A DNA stretch of 13,164 nucleotides from an uncultured Bacteroides sp. GTDB taxonomy: Bacteria > Bacteroidota > Bacteroidia > Bacteroidales > Bacteroidaceae. The notes beneath the pieces are model-generated. The model worked only from the letters and a program-made list of their open reading frames with translations. It ran no database searches and was not told the DNA's origin. Shown piece after piece: positions 1 to 8,600 of this stretch. The translations under genes and the position numbers were made by a program. Location of the stretch: the NCBI GenBank assembly GCA_900755095.1, contig CAAEFE010000051.1:1-13164 (forward strand). Reading direction: 5' to 3'. Positions within the stretch are counted from its first letter, which is position 1. Every line of letters begins with the position of its first letter.

Positions 1-82
1 AATAACTACCCTATAAAGAACTGATATAAAGCATATTTAGTTGTATTTATTTGGATTTTATTTTCATCTTTAATATGCCTGT

Positions 83-1313
83 TTGTTTATTGATAATAAT
101 AATACTAATAACTTCGATGTAGAACCCAACCATTTTTATAATTTGCGCACAACTATTAATACAGACATAAATTCGGCGAAAAACGACGAACGAATCAGGA
201 CATACTCTGCTAGCCAGTATGTGGAGTTTCACGCCAGTAAGAACGTAAGCGTCATTGGAGGCAAATTCGATACTAAATACAATGCTTCTAGTGAAAAATA
301 TGATCTGGATGCAGCTTATGAGGTCCGGCCGATAGTTATCCAGACTCAAGGACGGATGGTGGAAGTGGGTGTATATACTGATGAAAGCTGTACCCAACAT
401 CCCACACAGAGTTGGCTCCGCCTGTCTTCTTCTTCCAATTACACAGATGCGTATAATAAATACTAAAGAACCTCTGGATACATATATCAAGGCCAGCACC
501 ATACTTCCTACTCAATTGAAGTTTTATCTATATAATGATGAATATATTGATGACGGGAAGGGGAACTTGCTTGATCCCGGTGCAGATGCTACGGGAGGAA
601 AACGATCCCTATATATTAAAATAACTACTACAACTAATGGCGATGCGGGAGAAGCACTACAAACTTCACATACATTCCGTTTAGACCAGCGGGCGGCAAT
701 TTACCTTGGACGTTTAGGAGGAGAGAAAGACGGGGATGGAAACTACACTATGGGGTTAGTATACACTAGAATGTCTTTACGAACTACATCTAGTTTATTG
801 GCAGATGTAAAGCCGGGAACGACGAGAACTGGCTATGCGAATATCAAAACGGCAGAACTATCCTATGCAACAGACAATATGGATAATGGTAAAACGGCAA
901 CCCGGCATTTAGCGGAAAATACTTACAATCAAAATTGGGTTGACGCCTATGTCCCGATTCCACAGAAAGATGCGTCCGAACATGTGTTATTATATCAATA
1001 TCAATACCCTGCCAGTACTTTTAGCGCAAGGGCGTGTTATGACAGAAACAGAGACGAAAACGGGAACGGGATAATTGATGAAAAAGAATTCAAATGGTAT
1101 CTTCCTGCGTCAAACCAGTTATTAGGGCTTTGTGTAGCTGCTCTACCGGGACTTGGAGGTGGAGGCTCGACAACAGAGTATATATCACTACCACCCTATA
1201 ATTATTATTATTTCATAAGTGCTTCCGATGGTAAGTTTGGGAATTCAGACAGAACTACCGGATCAGATAGATGTGTCAGGAATGTGTCTCTTCCTTCTTA
1301 TGTTCCATATTGA
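83..1313 (+). pseudogene. DUF4906-type surface protein, 5'-truncated and frameshifted
   Basis: Two overlapping reading frames together encode one protein resembling the C-terminal half of Bacteroides DUF4906 (fimbrillin-like, cell-surface) proteins. The first frame runs 83-466 and contains a family-like FDVEPNHFYNL stretch and a GVYTDESCTQ stretch. It stops at TAA 464-466, just after SSNYTDAYN. The expected continuation (TKEPLDTYIKAS, then FYLYNDEY and RSLYIKITT) is in another frame and runs to 1313. Removing one A from the AAA at 458-460 joins them as AYNNTKEPL, so a one-base insertion is the simplest explanation. Near the end, 1053-1088 encodes a DxNxNGxxDxxE calcium-loop-like segment followed by WYLPASNQ. 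There is no signal peptide or N-terminal domain. In-frame stops lie upstream (TAA 71-73), and the only start is a TTG at 83. I therefore call it a broken gene. A base error in the assembly could explain the frameshift but not the missing 5' half. Confidence 0.72.
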
Positions 1314-1348
1314 ACATAAGAATTTAACAATATAAATTGAAAAGAAGT

Positions 1349-2140
1349 ATGAATATATTTAGATTAACAGTCATAAAATTTTATATATTATTTTTTATTC
1401 CACTAAAAGTATATTCTCAATCGACAGAGATATATGCGGATTCAAAAGGGAATAAATATGCGGCAATCAATTATGAAGGAATGGTGAAATACAAGATGGA
1501 GGACCGGAGCAAAAACACCAACTTTCGTAGCTATATTCAGTTGTATAAATACATTTCGGGTAGTCTGACCGAAGCTGAAAAAGATGAAAGCGGCAATGAT
1601 GTCTATGTATACCGAACGACACGGCATACAGAGAGGCAAACAGAAGGAGGATGTGACTGGAAGGTATCCGGTTATTTTATCGTTTCGCCTGATATTGTAA
1701 ATAGCGAAGGAGAGGCAGGTGCACAAACAATGGATTGGGCTACGGCAAACGGATATCTTACTGCTGCCAATACCAATATTTATTCGACTCCTAGTTTTGC
1801 AGTTGCCAAGGGATGTGCCGCATATCGTGGGAAAGAGGGGCTGGATGAACCGGGAACCTGGCGGGTACCTACGCGTGGGGAGTGTGCATTGATTTTACTT
1901 TTTTATAAAAAAATGGAGGAGACTAAGGCAACAACCGGTTTTCAGCCATTCGCTCTTTCCACAATAGGGGCCACTTATTATTGGTCTGCAACAGAGAAAG
2001 GAGGAGATTCAAAAGATGTATGGTCAATGCGATTCTATCCTGATAATCAAATAACAGGATATGGGCTAAATACAGGCTATTACGATAAACAGAAGAAGTC
2101 TTATTATCTCCGCTGTATCCGGGATATTCCATTAAAATGA
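1349..2140 (+). CDS. Small secreted protein with DUF1566/FISUMP-like C-terminal domain
   Basis: This is a 263-residue protein if translation starts at ATG 1349. A TTG at 1337 would add four residues, but ATG is preferred and AAAAGAAG lies just upstream. Residues 1-25 form a signal peptide (basic start, hydrophobic FYILFF core, cleavage near VYSQS). The C-terminal half carries the spaced motifs of the DUF1566/Lcl_C or FISUMP-type fold: TWRVPTRGE from T170, YYWSATE around W212, and YYLRCIRD with R255. Such domains occur in Bacteroidetes surface and fimbrillin-associated proteins and often form the C-terminus of DUF4906 proteins. The gene starts 36 nt after the DUF4906 remnant and probably shared its transcript. 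The biochemical role is unknown; a surface or adhesin-accessory role is inference from context. The frame is intact. Confidence 0.72.
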   Translation: MNIFRLTVIKFYILFFIPLKVYSQSTEIYADSKGNKYAAINYEGMVKYKMEDRSKNTNFRSYIQLYKYISGSLTEAEKDESGNDVYVYRTTRHTERQTEGGCDWKVSGYFIVSPDIVNSEGEAGAQTMDWATANGYLTAANTNIYSTPSFAVAKGCAAYRGKEGLDEPGTWRVPTRGECALILLFYKKMEETKATTGFQPFALSTIGATYYWSATEKGGDSKDVWSMRFYPDNQITGYGLNTGYYDKQKKSYYLRCIRDIPLK

Positions 2141-2191
2141 GTTACGAACAAAATCATCATCAGTTTATATACACACTTATTATCATACAAA

Positions 2192-2557
2192 ATGAAAACG
2201 ATAAAAGCCGAAATATTAATGATTGAAGGAGCACCATTCCCTGCCATTGAAAAAGTATATGATCCTTCAAGTAAAAAATGTAATGGGAGGATTACACCAC
2301 AAGCCCCCATTGTCATCACTGGACATCACTTGGATATGTTAACATGGGATAGCGCCAATCTATACCTTGTGTCTTCAGTAAATGACAGAATGTTGATAGA
2401 ATGTGGTGATATTCATAAATATTCGGACGATAAAGTGTATACAACCATTCCTGATATTGATGAAGGTGAATATTTTCTGGCACTGATGATTCTGATGAAA
2501 GATAAAGAAAGTTTCTTATATATCTTTCCCATATCTTTGATTGTACAATTTACTTAA
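2192..2557 (+). CDS. Small protein resembling a lone DUF4469 (Ig-like) domain
   Basis: This is a 121-residue protein without a signal peptide or membrane segment. From about residue 29 it reads NGRITPQAPIVITGHHL and later IPDIDEGEYFLALMI. I recognise this layout from DUF4469 domains, where a G-x-ITPG-like strand is followed by a late PA-x-x-GEY-x-L strand. In Bacteroides, DUF4469 usually follows an HU-like DNA-binding domain, which is absent here, so this would be the C-terminal domain alone. The resemblance is from memory of the family and is moderate. It lies 51 nt downstream of the secreted protein and 79 nt upstream of the AraC regulator, so co-transcription is plausible. No function can be assigned. 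It may be a real cytoplasmic protein or a truncated remnant of a larger one. Confidence 0.55.
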   Translation: MKTIKAEILMIEGAPFPAIEKVYDPSSKKCNGRITPQAPIVITGHHLDMLTWDSANLYLVSSVNDRMLIECGDIHKYSDDKVYTTIPDIDEGEYFLALMILMKDKESFLYIFPISLIVQFT

Positions 2558-2636
2558 TCAAAATGTCACGATTAACATATGTATATATAGAAGCAAGAAA
2601 TAAAGACAAACAGCATAATAGCATAAATTGCAGTCA

Positions 2637-3533
2637 ATGAAAGATAATAAGCCATATAGGCAAAATAAAGTATTTGATAATATATCAGAAACAGAAGAGT
2701 TTAATGTCTATACTAAAATAGACGATTTACCGCTTAATGAAACTCCTGCGTATCTTGAAGAAGGGATAAACGGGATATGTACGGGAGGCAGTGCGCTTTT
2801 CAATGTTTTTGGTAATAAACGACGGATTGTTTCCAATGATCTGGTTGTTATTTTTCCTTTCCAGTTGGCTGCTGTCACAGAGATTAGCGATGACTTTTCA
2901 ATGACTTTTCTCAAAGTATCCAAAAACTTGTTTATGGATACGATAAGCGGAGTATGTATACCTACTCTTGATTTTTTCTTTTATATGCGGAAAAATTTCA
3001 GCACTCCGCTATGCAATGAAGAATGTCAACGCTTCATTCACTTTTGTCATATACTGATTTATCGTATCAACTTGCCTCGGAACTTATTCAGACGGGAGTC
3101 TATTATGCAACTATTACGTGTTTTCTATTGGGATATCTATGTGGCTTATAAAAGAAATCCGAAAGCTGCCGAATTAGTAAAATATACCCGTAAGGAAAAA
3201 CTTTTATTCGACTTCTTTTGTTTGGTGATCGAATTTCATACCGTAAGCCGGGATGTTGCGTTTTATGCACAAAAGATGTGCGTGTCCGCTAAACACCTTA
3301 CAATGGTAATTACGGATATGAGCGGCCGTTCGGCAAAAGACTGGATTATAGAATATTCCATTCTTGAGATAAAGGCTCTTCTACGGGATTCTGACCTTGA
3401 AATAAAAGAAGTGGCATCACGCACGAATTTCCAGTCGAACTCTGTTATGACAAGATTCTTTCGTGAACATACCGGTATGACTCCGTCTGAATACAGGGAG
3501 AGAATTTACGTTAAAAATGAAATAGATTTATAA
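2637..3533 (+). CDS. AraC/XylS-family transcriptional regulator
   Basis: This 298-residue protein would be a DNA-binding activator or repressor. Its C-terminal 95 residues (about 201-293) form the double helix-turn-helix of AraC/XylS proteins. The first helix pair is around RDVAFYAQKMCVSAKHL. The second contains DLEIKEVASRTNF followed by the family hallmark FFREHTGMTPSEYRE. The N-terminal 200 residues look like the cupin-type sensing domain found in many Bacteroides AraC proteins, with no recognisable ligand motif. I chose ATG 2637 over an in-frame TTG at 2628. It follows the small surface-protein genes on the same strand and is closed by a strong terminator, so its likely target is the decayed upstream locus. 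Control of the downstream sugar operon is possible but less likely, because the defence pair separates them. It is not a hybrid two-component sensor. Confidence 0.88.
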   Translation: MKDNKPYRQNKVFDNISETEEFNVYTKIDDLPLNETPAYLEEGINGICTGGSALFNVFGNKRRIVSNDLVVIFPFQLAAVTEISDDFSMTFLKVSKNLFMDTISGVCIPTLDFFFYMRKNFSTPLCNEECQRFIHFCHILIYRINLPRNLFRRESIMQLLRVFYWDIYVAYKRNPKAAELVKYTRKEKLLFDFFCLVIEFHTVSRDVAFYAQKMCVSAKHLTMVITDMSGRSAKDWIIEYSILEIKALLRDSDLEIKEVASRTNFQSNSVMTRFFREHTGMTPSEYRERIYVKNEIDL

Positions 3534-3595
3534 TTAGTTGAGTTATATATGAAATACCGCCTGTGAAGGTCGTCTATTGTTTGTTTTGTTTGTGT

Positions 3596-3640
3596 GGTGC
3601 ACCTTCTTCCGAGAGTAGGAAAGGAGGTGCACCTTTTTTT
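3596..3640 (+). terminator. Intrinsic terminator after the AraC gene
   Basis: A hairpin is formed by GGTGCACCTTCTT (from 3596) and AAGGAGGTGCACC (ending 3633). This gives a 13-bp stem with one G-U pair and a purine-rich loop, followed directly by seven T residues at 3634-3640. It lies 62 nt after the AraC stop codon and isolates the upstream genes from the ATPase operon. Confidence 0.87.
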
Positions 3641-3673
3641 ATAGCTAAAAAAAGAATAGATTAAAATGTAGAA

Positions 3674-3685
3674 TAAATAGCTTAA
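3674..3685 (+). repeat. Left copy of 12-bp direct repeat TAAATAGCTTAA
   Basis: This is an exact 12-base match to 5594-5605. It lies just upstream of the ATPase promoter, so the two copies bracket the ATPase/RloB pair together with its promoter. It could be a target-site duplication or short recombination site. It is AT-rich, so chance is not excluded. Confidence 0.5.
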
Positions 3686-3690
3686 AATGC

Positions 3691-3698
3691 TATATTTG
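3691..3698 (+). promoter_or_regulatory. Bacteroides-type promoter (-7 box) of the ATPase/RloB operon
   Basis: TATATTTG matches the Bacteroides housekeeping -7 consensus TAnnTTTG exactly and lies 31 nt upstream of ATG 3730. No good -33 TTTG box is present at the usual distance. A small inverted repeat, ATAGC (3677-3681) and GCTAT (3689-3693), overlaps the upstream edge of the box and could be an operator, but it is only 5 bp. Confidence 0.6.
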
Positions 3699-3729
3699 CA
3701 AAATAGTCGCATTTTTAATATATTGGAGT

Positions 3730-4941
3730 ATGATTTTAGAGTTTAAATTTAGAAATTTCAGATCAGCTAAGGATTGGCAGATATTAAGTTTTGAAGCCTC
3801 TGCAGATAAGGTTTCAGAAGAATATTACTGTACCACTATCAACGATACGAAAGTATTAAAACTCGGTATCCTCTATGGAGCTAATGCTTCAGGAAAGACT
3901 AACGTGTTGCTAGCACTTGACTTCATACGAAAAATAGCCATTTCTCCTAAGATAAACAAGATGCAACCTATCGGGTTTACTCCGTTTCTCTTGGATGATA
4001 CGACAAAGAAAGAATGTGGAGTATTTGAATTGACTTTTTTTGTAAACAATATGAAGCATCTCTATTATCTTGAAGTAGATAATAGTGCTGTCCTAAAAGA
4101 AACACTTAAATATTATCCCGGTAAGCAACCAGCCGAAATTTTCTCCCGAGAGACCATTAATGGAATCACTCATATCCGATTAGGAAGCAAAGTCAAACTC
4201 AATGTGGCCGAGCAGGAAAAGTTGCAGGTAAATACGCTTAGTAATATGAGTGTTGTTTCAGCTTATGCTACAGCTAACTTTATGTTTCCTGAATTAGAAC
4301 GTGTCTATAACTATTTCTTGAAGCAGTGGTTGCCTATACTCTTGCCCCAAACGGATTTGAAAACATGGACAACAGGAGAAATGGAAGCAGAGAAGGAGAA
4401 TAAATCCTTTTTATTAGATTTACTGCACCGTGCAGATTTTAATATATCCGGTTTTGATGTTCAACAAAATGAGAAAAATAAAAAAGATACGGATTTGATA
4501 TTTGAACATACGATTGTAGCCAATGGAACATCTTCTGTTCATTACCTGCCTGATATACTTGAATCAGCAGGAACAATGCGCTATTATGGTTTGGGAACTA
4601 TTCTGAATATATTGCTTGAAAGAAATGCTATCATACCTGTTGATGAACTTGAGAATTCGCTGCATCCGGATTTATTTGCCCATTTCATCAACTTATTTTT
4701 GGTTAATTCGACTTATTCGCAGCTGATTTTCAGTACGCATAATCTCCAATCATTAGACACCGAGGATTTACGTAAAGATGTAGTCTGGTTTACAGAAAAA
4801 AAGGATGATGGTTCAACAGACCTGTTTTCACTTGATGACTTCAATATCCGCAATGGCGTTTCGTTTCTCAATGCATATAATGCAGGGAAATTTGGCGCCA
4901 AACCAACGCTGGGCGGTATTTTTATTTCTAAAAAACGATAA
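3730..4941 (+). CDS. AAA/ABC-class ATPase of an RloA/AbiLi-like defence pair
   Basis: This 403-residue cytoplasmic ATP-binding protein belongs to the AAA_15/AAA_21 group of ABC-like ATPases. It begins with the typical beta-strand start (MILEFKFRNFRSAKD). Walker A is GANASGKT at residues 50-57. An ABC-signature-like segment is ESAGTMRYYGLG from 278. Walker B is IIPVDELENSLHP, with D305 and E306. The switch histidine is in STHN at 335-338. All core ATPase residues are therefore present and the length is normal. Its stop is followed after 2 nt by the RloB-family gene. This ATPase plus TOPRIM-like arrangement matches AbiL-type abortive-infection systems and is related in logic to PARIS (AriA/AriB) and OLD-type nucleases. 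By analogy, ATP binding would control the partner's activity during phage infection. The assignment to defence is from family knowledge; the ATPase fold is seen directly. Confidence 0.88.
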   Translation: MILEFKFRNFRSAKDWQILSFEASADKVSEEYYCTTINDTKVLKLGILYGANASGKTNVLLALDFIRKIAISPKINKMQPIGFTPFLLDDTTKKECGVFELTFFVNNMKHLYYLEVDNSAVLKETLKYYPGKQPAEIFSRETINGITHIRLGSKVKLNVAEQEKLQVNTLSNMSVVSAYATANFMFPELERVYNYFLKQWLPILLPQTDLKTWTTGEMEAEKENKSFLLDLLHRADFNISGFDVQQNEKNKKDTDLIFEHTIVANGTSSVHYLPDILESAGTMRYYGLGTILNILLERNAIIPVDELENSLHPDLFAHFINLFLVNSTYSQLIFSTHNLQSLDTEDLRKDVVWFTEKKDDGSTDLFSLDDFNIRNGVSFLNAYNAGKFGAKPTLGGIFISKKR

Positions 4942-4943
4942 GT

Positions 4944-5561
4944 ATGGCACGCGAAAAAAGAATAAAAGAAATTCGGAAATCTTATGCGATTATCGGTGAA
5001 GGAATCACAGAGTTTTTCTATTTTGATGGATTTCGTAATGTTGAAAAGGACTTATTGAAGAAGTTCAATGTTACCCTAAAACCTGATAAACCCAAACATC
5101 CTGACTACAGTGATATCATAACGAAAGCTCAATCGCTATTAGCGAAAGAGTTTGATGTCGTTTTTTGCTTGATTGATATGGATTATATCAATGCTGATAA
5201 TGTACGTAAACAAGCCTATGATAAAGAGAAGTCATCATGCATCAAGGCATACAAAAATGAGATTTATTTCATAGAGAGTAATCCTGCCTTTGAATTTTGG
5301 CTATTATTACACTTTGTCTTTACCGACCGGCAGTTTCGTAACTGTGACGAAGTAATTACAGAGTTGAAAAAGAATGGTCGTCTTGAAAAGTACGAAAAAA
5401 GCATTGAGTATTTTTCAAAGAACAACTTATATCTCCAACTCAAAGAAAAGCTAGAATCTGCCATAAATCATGCACGTAGCATCTCCATTGATATAAACAA
5501 TCCGCACACTTCATATTCAAGGGTATTTGAAGTGTTTGAAGAACTATTACAGAAGAGATAG
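4944..5561 (+). CDS. rloB: RloB-family TOPRIM-like effector (AbiLii-like)
   Basis: This 205-residue cytoplasmic protein is recognised as RloB family by three motifs in order. They are GEGITEFFYF (E19 and E23), an FCLIDMDYIN strand with the acidic pair D78 and D80, and SNPAFEFWLLLHF at residues 112-124, the family's most characteristic block. The early glutamate plus DxD fits a TOPRIM-type metal site as used by OLD-family nucleases. It is translated 2 nt after the ATPase stop, so the two are surely one operon and probably one complex. RloB genes were first noted inside type I restriction loci, but no hsd genes occur here, so this is the stand-alone AbiL-like form. Predicted role: the toxic nuclease-like effector, held or activated by the ATPase. 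The target (DNA, tRNA or other) cannot be read from the sequence. Confidence 0.85.
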   Translation: MAREKRIKEIRKSYAIIGEGITEFFYFDGFRNVEKDLLKKFNVTLKPDKPKHPDYSDIITKAQSLLAKEFDVVFCLIDMDYINADNVRKQAYDKEKSSCIKAYKNEIYFIESNPAFEFWLLLHFVFTDRQFRNCDEVITELKKNGRLEKYEKSIEYFSKNNLYLQLKEKLESAINHARSISIDINNPHTSYSRVFEVFEELLQKR

Positions 5562-5593
5562 ATAAACTATCGTTTCAATTCTATCAGACAAAT

Positions 5594-5605
5594 TAAATAG
5601 CTTAA
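5594..5605 (+). repeat. Right copy of 12-bp direct repeat TAAATAGCTTAA
   Basis: This is identical to 3674-3685 and lies 32 nt after the RloB stop codon. It sits inside a longer AT-only palindrome: AAATTAA (5590-5596) and TTAATTT (5602-5608) around a five-base ATAGC loop. That structure could also act as a weak transcript end, although it has no GC stem and no proper T tract. Confidence 0.5.
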
Positions 5606-5685
5606 TTTAATTTGAGTCAGGAAAATACAGTGAGTACAAAACAGAATGTTTTTCGTCTTATCTATAAGTAAAAATATAGACTGGA

Positions 5686-8600
5686 ATGAAAAGCCGACTG
5701 AAACAACGAATATTTGCACTTTCTCTATTAGCATGGACAGCCGTATGCCCTGCCGATGCACAGCAAACACGCTCGCTTCGCGATCAATTCTTAAGTCCTT
5801 CCGATGAAGCAAAACCCTGGACTTTTTGGTATTGGATGTATGGCGCCGTGTCTAAAGAAGGCATTACAGCCGATTTGGAGGCAATGAAACATGCCGGATT
5901 GGGAGGTACTTACCTGATGCCGATTAAAGGTATTCACGAAGGCGCCCAATACGATGGCAAGGCGCAGCAGCTAACTCCCGAATGGTGGGAGATGGTACGT
6001 TTCAGTATGGAAGAAGCAGATCGTTTGGGGCTGAAATTGGGAATGCACATCTGTGATGGTTTCGCATTGGCGGGAGGCCCCTGGATTACTCCCGAAGAAT
6101 CTATGCAGAAAGTGGTTTGGAGCGATACGATTGTAAACGGAGGAAAGTTGATGGCTATTCGCTTGCCACAACCGGAAGCCTATGAAAACTATTATGAAGA
6201 TATTGCATTATTCGCTTTGCCGGTAGAAGACGCAGCGGACGAGATGCAGGCAAAAATTACCTGTGTCAATCTAGCCACGACAGGAAATATAAAAGCTGCT
6301 CAAACAGTGAATATGGATGCGGCAGGAGTGATCCGTTCTTCGTATCCTTGTTATATCCAGTATGAATACGAACAACCCTTCACTTGTCGGAATATTGAAA
6401 TCGTTTTAAATGGTAATAATTATCAGGCACACCGCTTGAAAGTAATGGCCAGTGATGACGGAGTGAATTATCGTTTGGTTAAGCAGTTGGTTCCTGCCCG
6501 TCAGGGATGGCAGAATACGGATGAGAATTCAACTCATAGTATTCCTCCGACTACCGCCCGTTTCTTCCGTTTCTACTGGACTCCTGAAGGAAGCGAACCG
6601 GGAAGTGAAGATATGGATGCTGCCAAATGGAAGCCCAATTTGAAAATAAAAGAATTACGCCTGCATCGGGAAGCCCGTCTGAACCAGTGGGAAGGAAAAG
6701 CCGGACTGGTATGGCGTGTTGCTCAAGCTACCCAAGAAGAGGAAGTTGGGAAACAGGACTGCTATTCACTTTCACAAGTCATCAATCTGACAGAGCAATA
6801 TACCGGTCATTCGAATGGAAAAACATTGACCGCCACTCTCCCCAAAGGAAAATGGAAATTACTCCGCATGGGACATACAGCTACCGGACATACCAATGCC
6901 ACAGCGGGAGGCGGAAAAGGATTGGAATGTGATAAGTTTAACCCGAAAACGGTACGGAAGCAATTCGATAACTGGTTTGCGCAGGCATTTGCAAAGACCA
7001 ATCCCGAAGTAGCTCGTCGCGTACTGAAATATATGCATGTCGACAGTTGGGAATGTGGCAGCCAAAACTGGAATAAACGTTTCGCTATTGAATTTCAGAA
7101 ACGTCGTGGCTACGCTTTGATGCCTTATCTACCTCTATTGGCAGGTATTCCGATGGAAAGTGTCGAACAAAGTGAAAAGATTCTGCGAGACGTACGTACT
7201 ACCATATCAGAACTCGTCGTAGATGTGTTTTATCAGGTATTGGCGGACTGTGCGAGAGAATATGATTGCCAGTTTTCGGCAGAATGTGTAGCTCCGACGA
7301 TGGTAAGCGATGGTCTACTACATTATCAAAAAGTAGATCTTCCGATGGGTGAATTTTGGTTGAACAGTCCTACACATGACAAACCGAATGATATGCTCGA
7401 TGCTATTAGCGGAGCACATATCTACGGAAAGAATATTATTCAGGCTGAAGGATTCACCGAAGTGCGTGGCACGTGGGATGAATACCCCGGAATGTTGAAA
7501 GCCTTATTGGATCGTAATTACGCATTAGGAATCAACCGCCTTTTCTACCATGTATATGTACATAATCCCTGGCTGGACCGCAAGCCCGGCATGACATTGG
7601 ATGGCATCGGCCTTTTCTTCCAACGGGATCAGATCTGGTGGGATAAAGGCGCAAAAGCCTTTTCCGAATATGCTACCCGTTGCCAGTCGTTATTGCAATA
7701 TGGACATCCGGTAACAGACATCGCAGTCTTTACAGGCGAAGAAGTGCCGAGGCGTTCGATATTACCGGAACGATTGGTTCCCTCTCTACCGGGAATCTTC
7801 GGTGCAGAACGAGTGGAAAGTGAACGCATCCGTCTGGCTAATGAGGGACAGCCTTTACGTGTACGTCCGGTAGGTGTTACTCATTCAGCTAACATGGCTG
7901 ATCCGGAGAAATGGGTGAATCCGCTTCGTGGATATGCATACGATAGTTTTAATAAAGATGCATTACTTCGTTTGGCGAAAGCAGAAAACGGACGAATAAC
8001 GTTGCCGGGTGGAGCAAGTTATAAAGTGTTGGTACTGCCTCTTGCGCGTCCAATGAATCCCGAACCTGTATTGTCATCGGAAGTGCAGAAGAAAATCAAT
8101 GAACTAAAAGAAGCCGGCATTTTGGTACCTTCTTTACCTTATACAGAAGAAGATTTTTCTGTGTATGGCTTGGAACGTGACATGATCGTGCCGGAAGATA
8201 TTGCCTGGACGCATCGTTGTGGCGAACTTGGCGAACTCTATTTCGTAGCCAACCAAAAGGACGAAACACGCACGTTTACCGCAAGTATGCGTATTAACGG
8301 TAAGAAACCGGAATGTTGGAATCCGGTGACGGGTGAGATGAATATTCATCCTTCCTATCGTATCAACGGAAACCGGACAGAAGTTACTCTCACATTGGCT
8401 CCTAATGAGTCCGTATTCATCGTATATCCTGCAGAGGGAGTACATGAAGGCTATGGAGAATCCTCTCTCCAACTGCAAAAGAAGAAAAAAGATATCGCCA
8501 GAGCCTCTTTAAACATAGCTTTGGAAGCAAAGGAATATACTATAACTTTTGCAGCTAACCAAAAAACGCTCACACGACAAGAACTCTTCGACTGGAGCCA

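Noticed and set aside
458..466. Programmed ribosomal frameshift in the DUF4906 gene
   Set aside because: There is no slippery heptamer, no downstream pseudoknot signal that I can see, and the gene also lacks its 5' half, so simple decay is more likely.
47..502. A 151-codon open frame on the minus strand
   Set aside because: It lies opposite the DUF4906 remnant, whose family-like protein sequence is clear on the + strand. The minus-strand translation shows no recognisable domain.
3730..5561. PARIS (AriA/AriB) or Gabija rather than RloA/RloB
   Set aside because: The second gene has the RloB NPxFExWLLLHF block instead of DUF4435 features, and there is no UvrD-like helicase, so the AbiL/RloB assignment fits better.
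5590..5608. Intrinsic terminator after the RloB gene
   Set aside because: The stem is seven A-T pairs only and is not followed by a T tract, so it is too weak to call a terminator.
5611..5640. Housekeeping promoter for the GH106-like gene (TTTG at 5611-5614)
   Set aside because: No TAnnTTTG box is found at the required distance; the sequence there is TACAAAAC.
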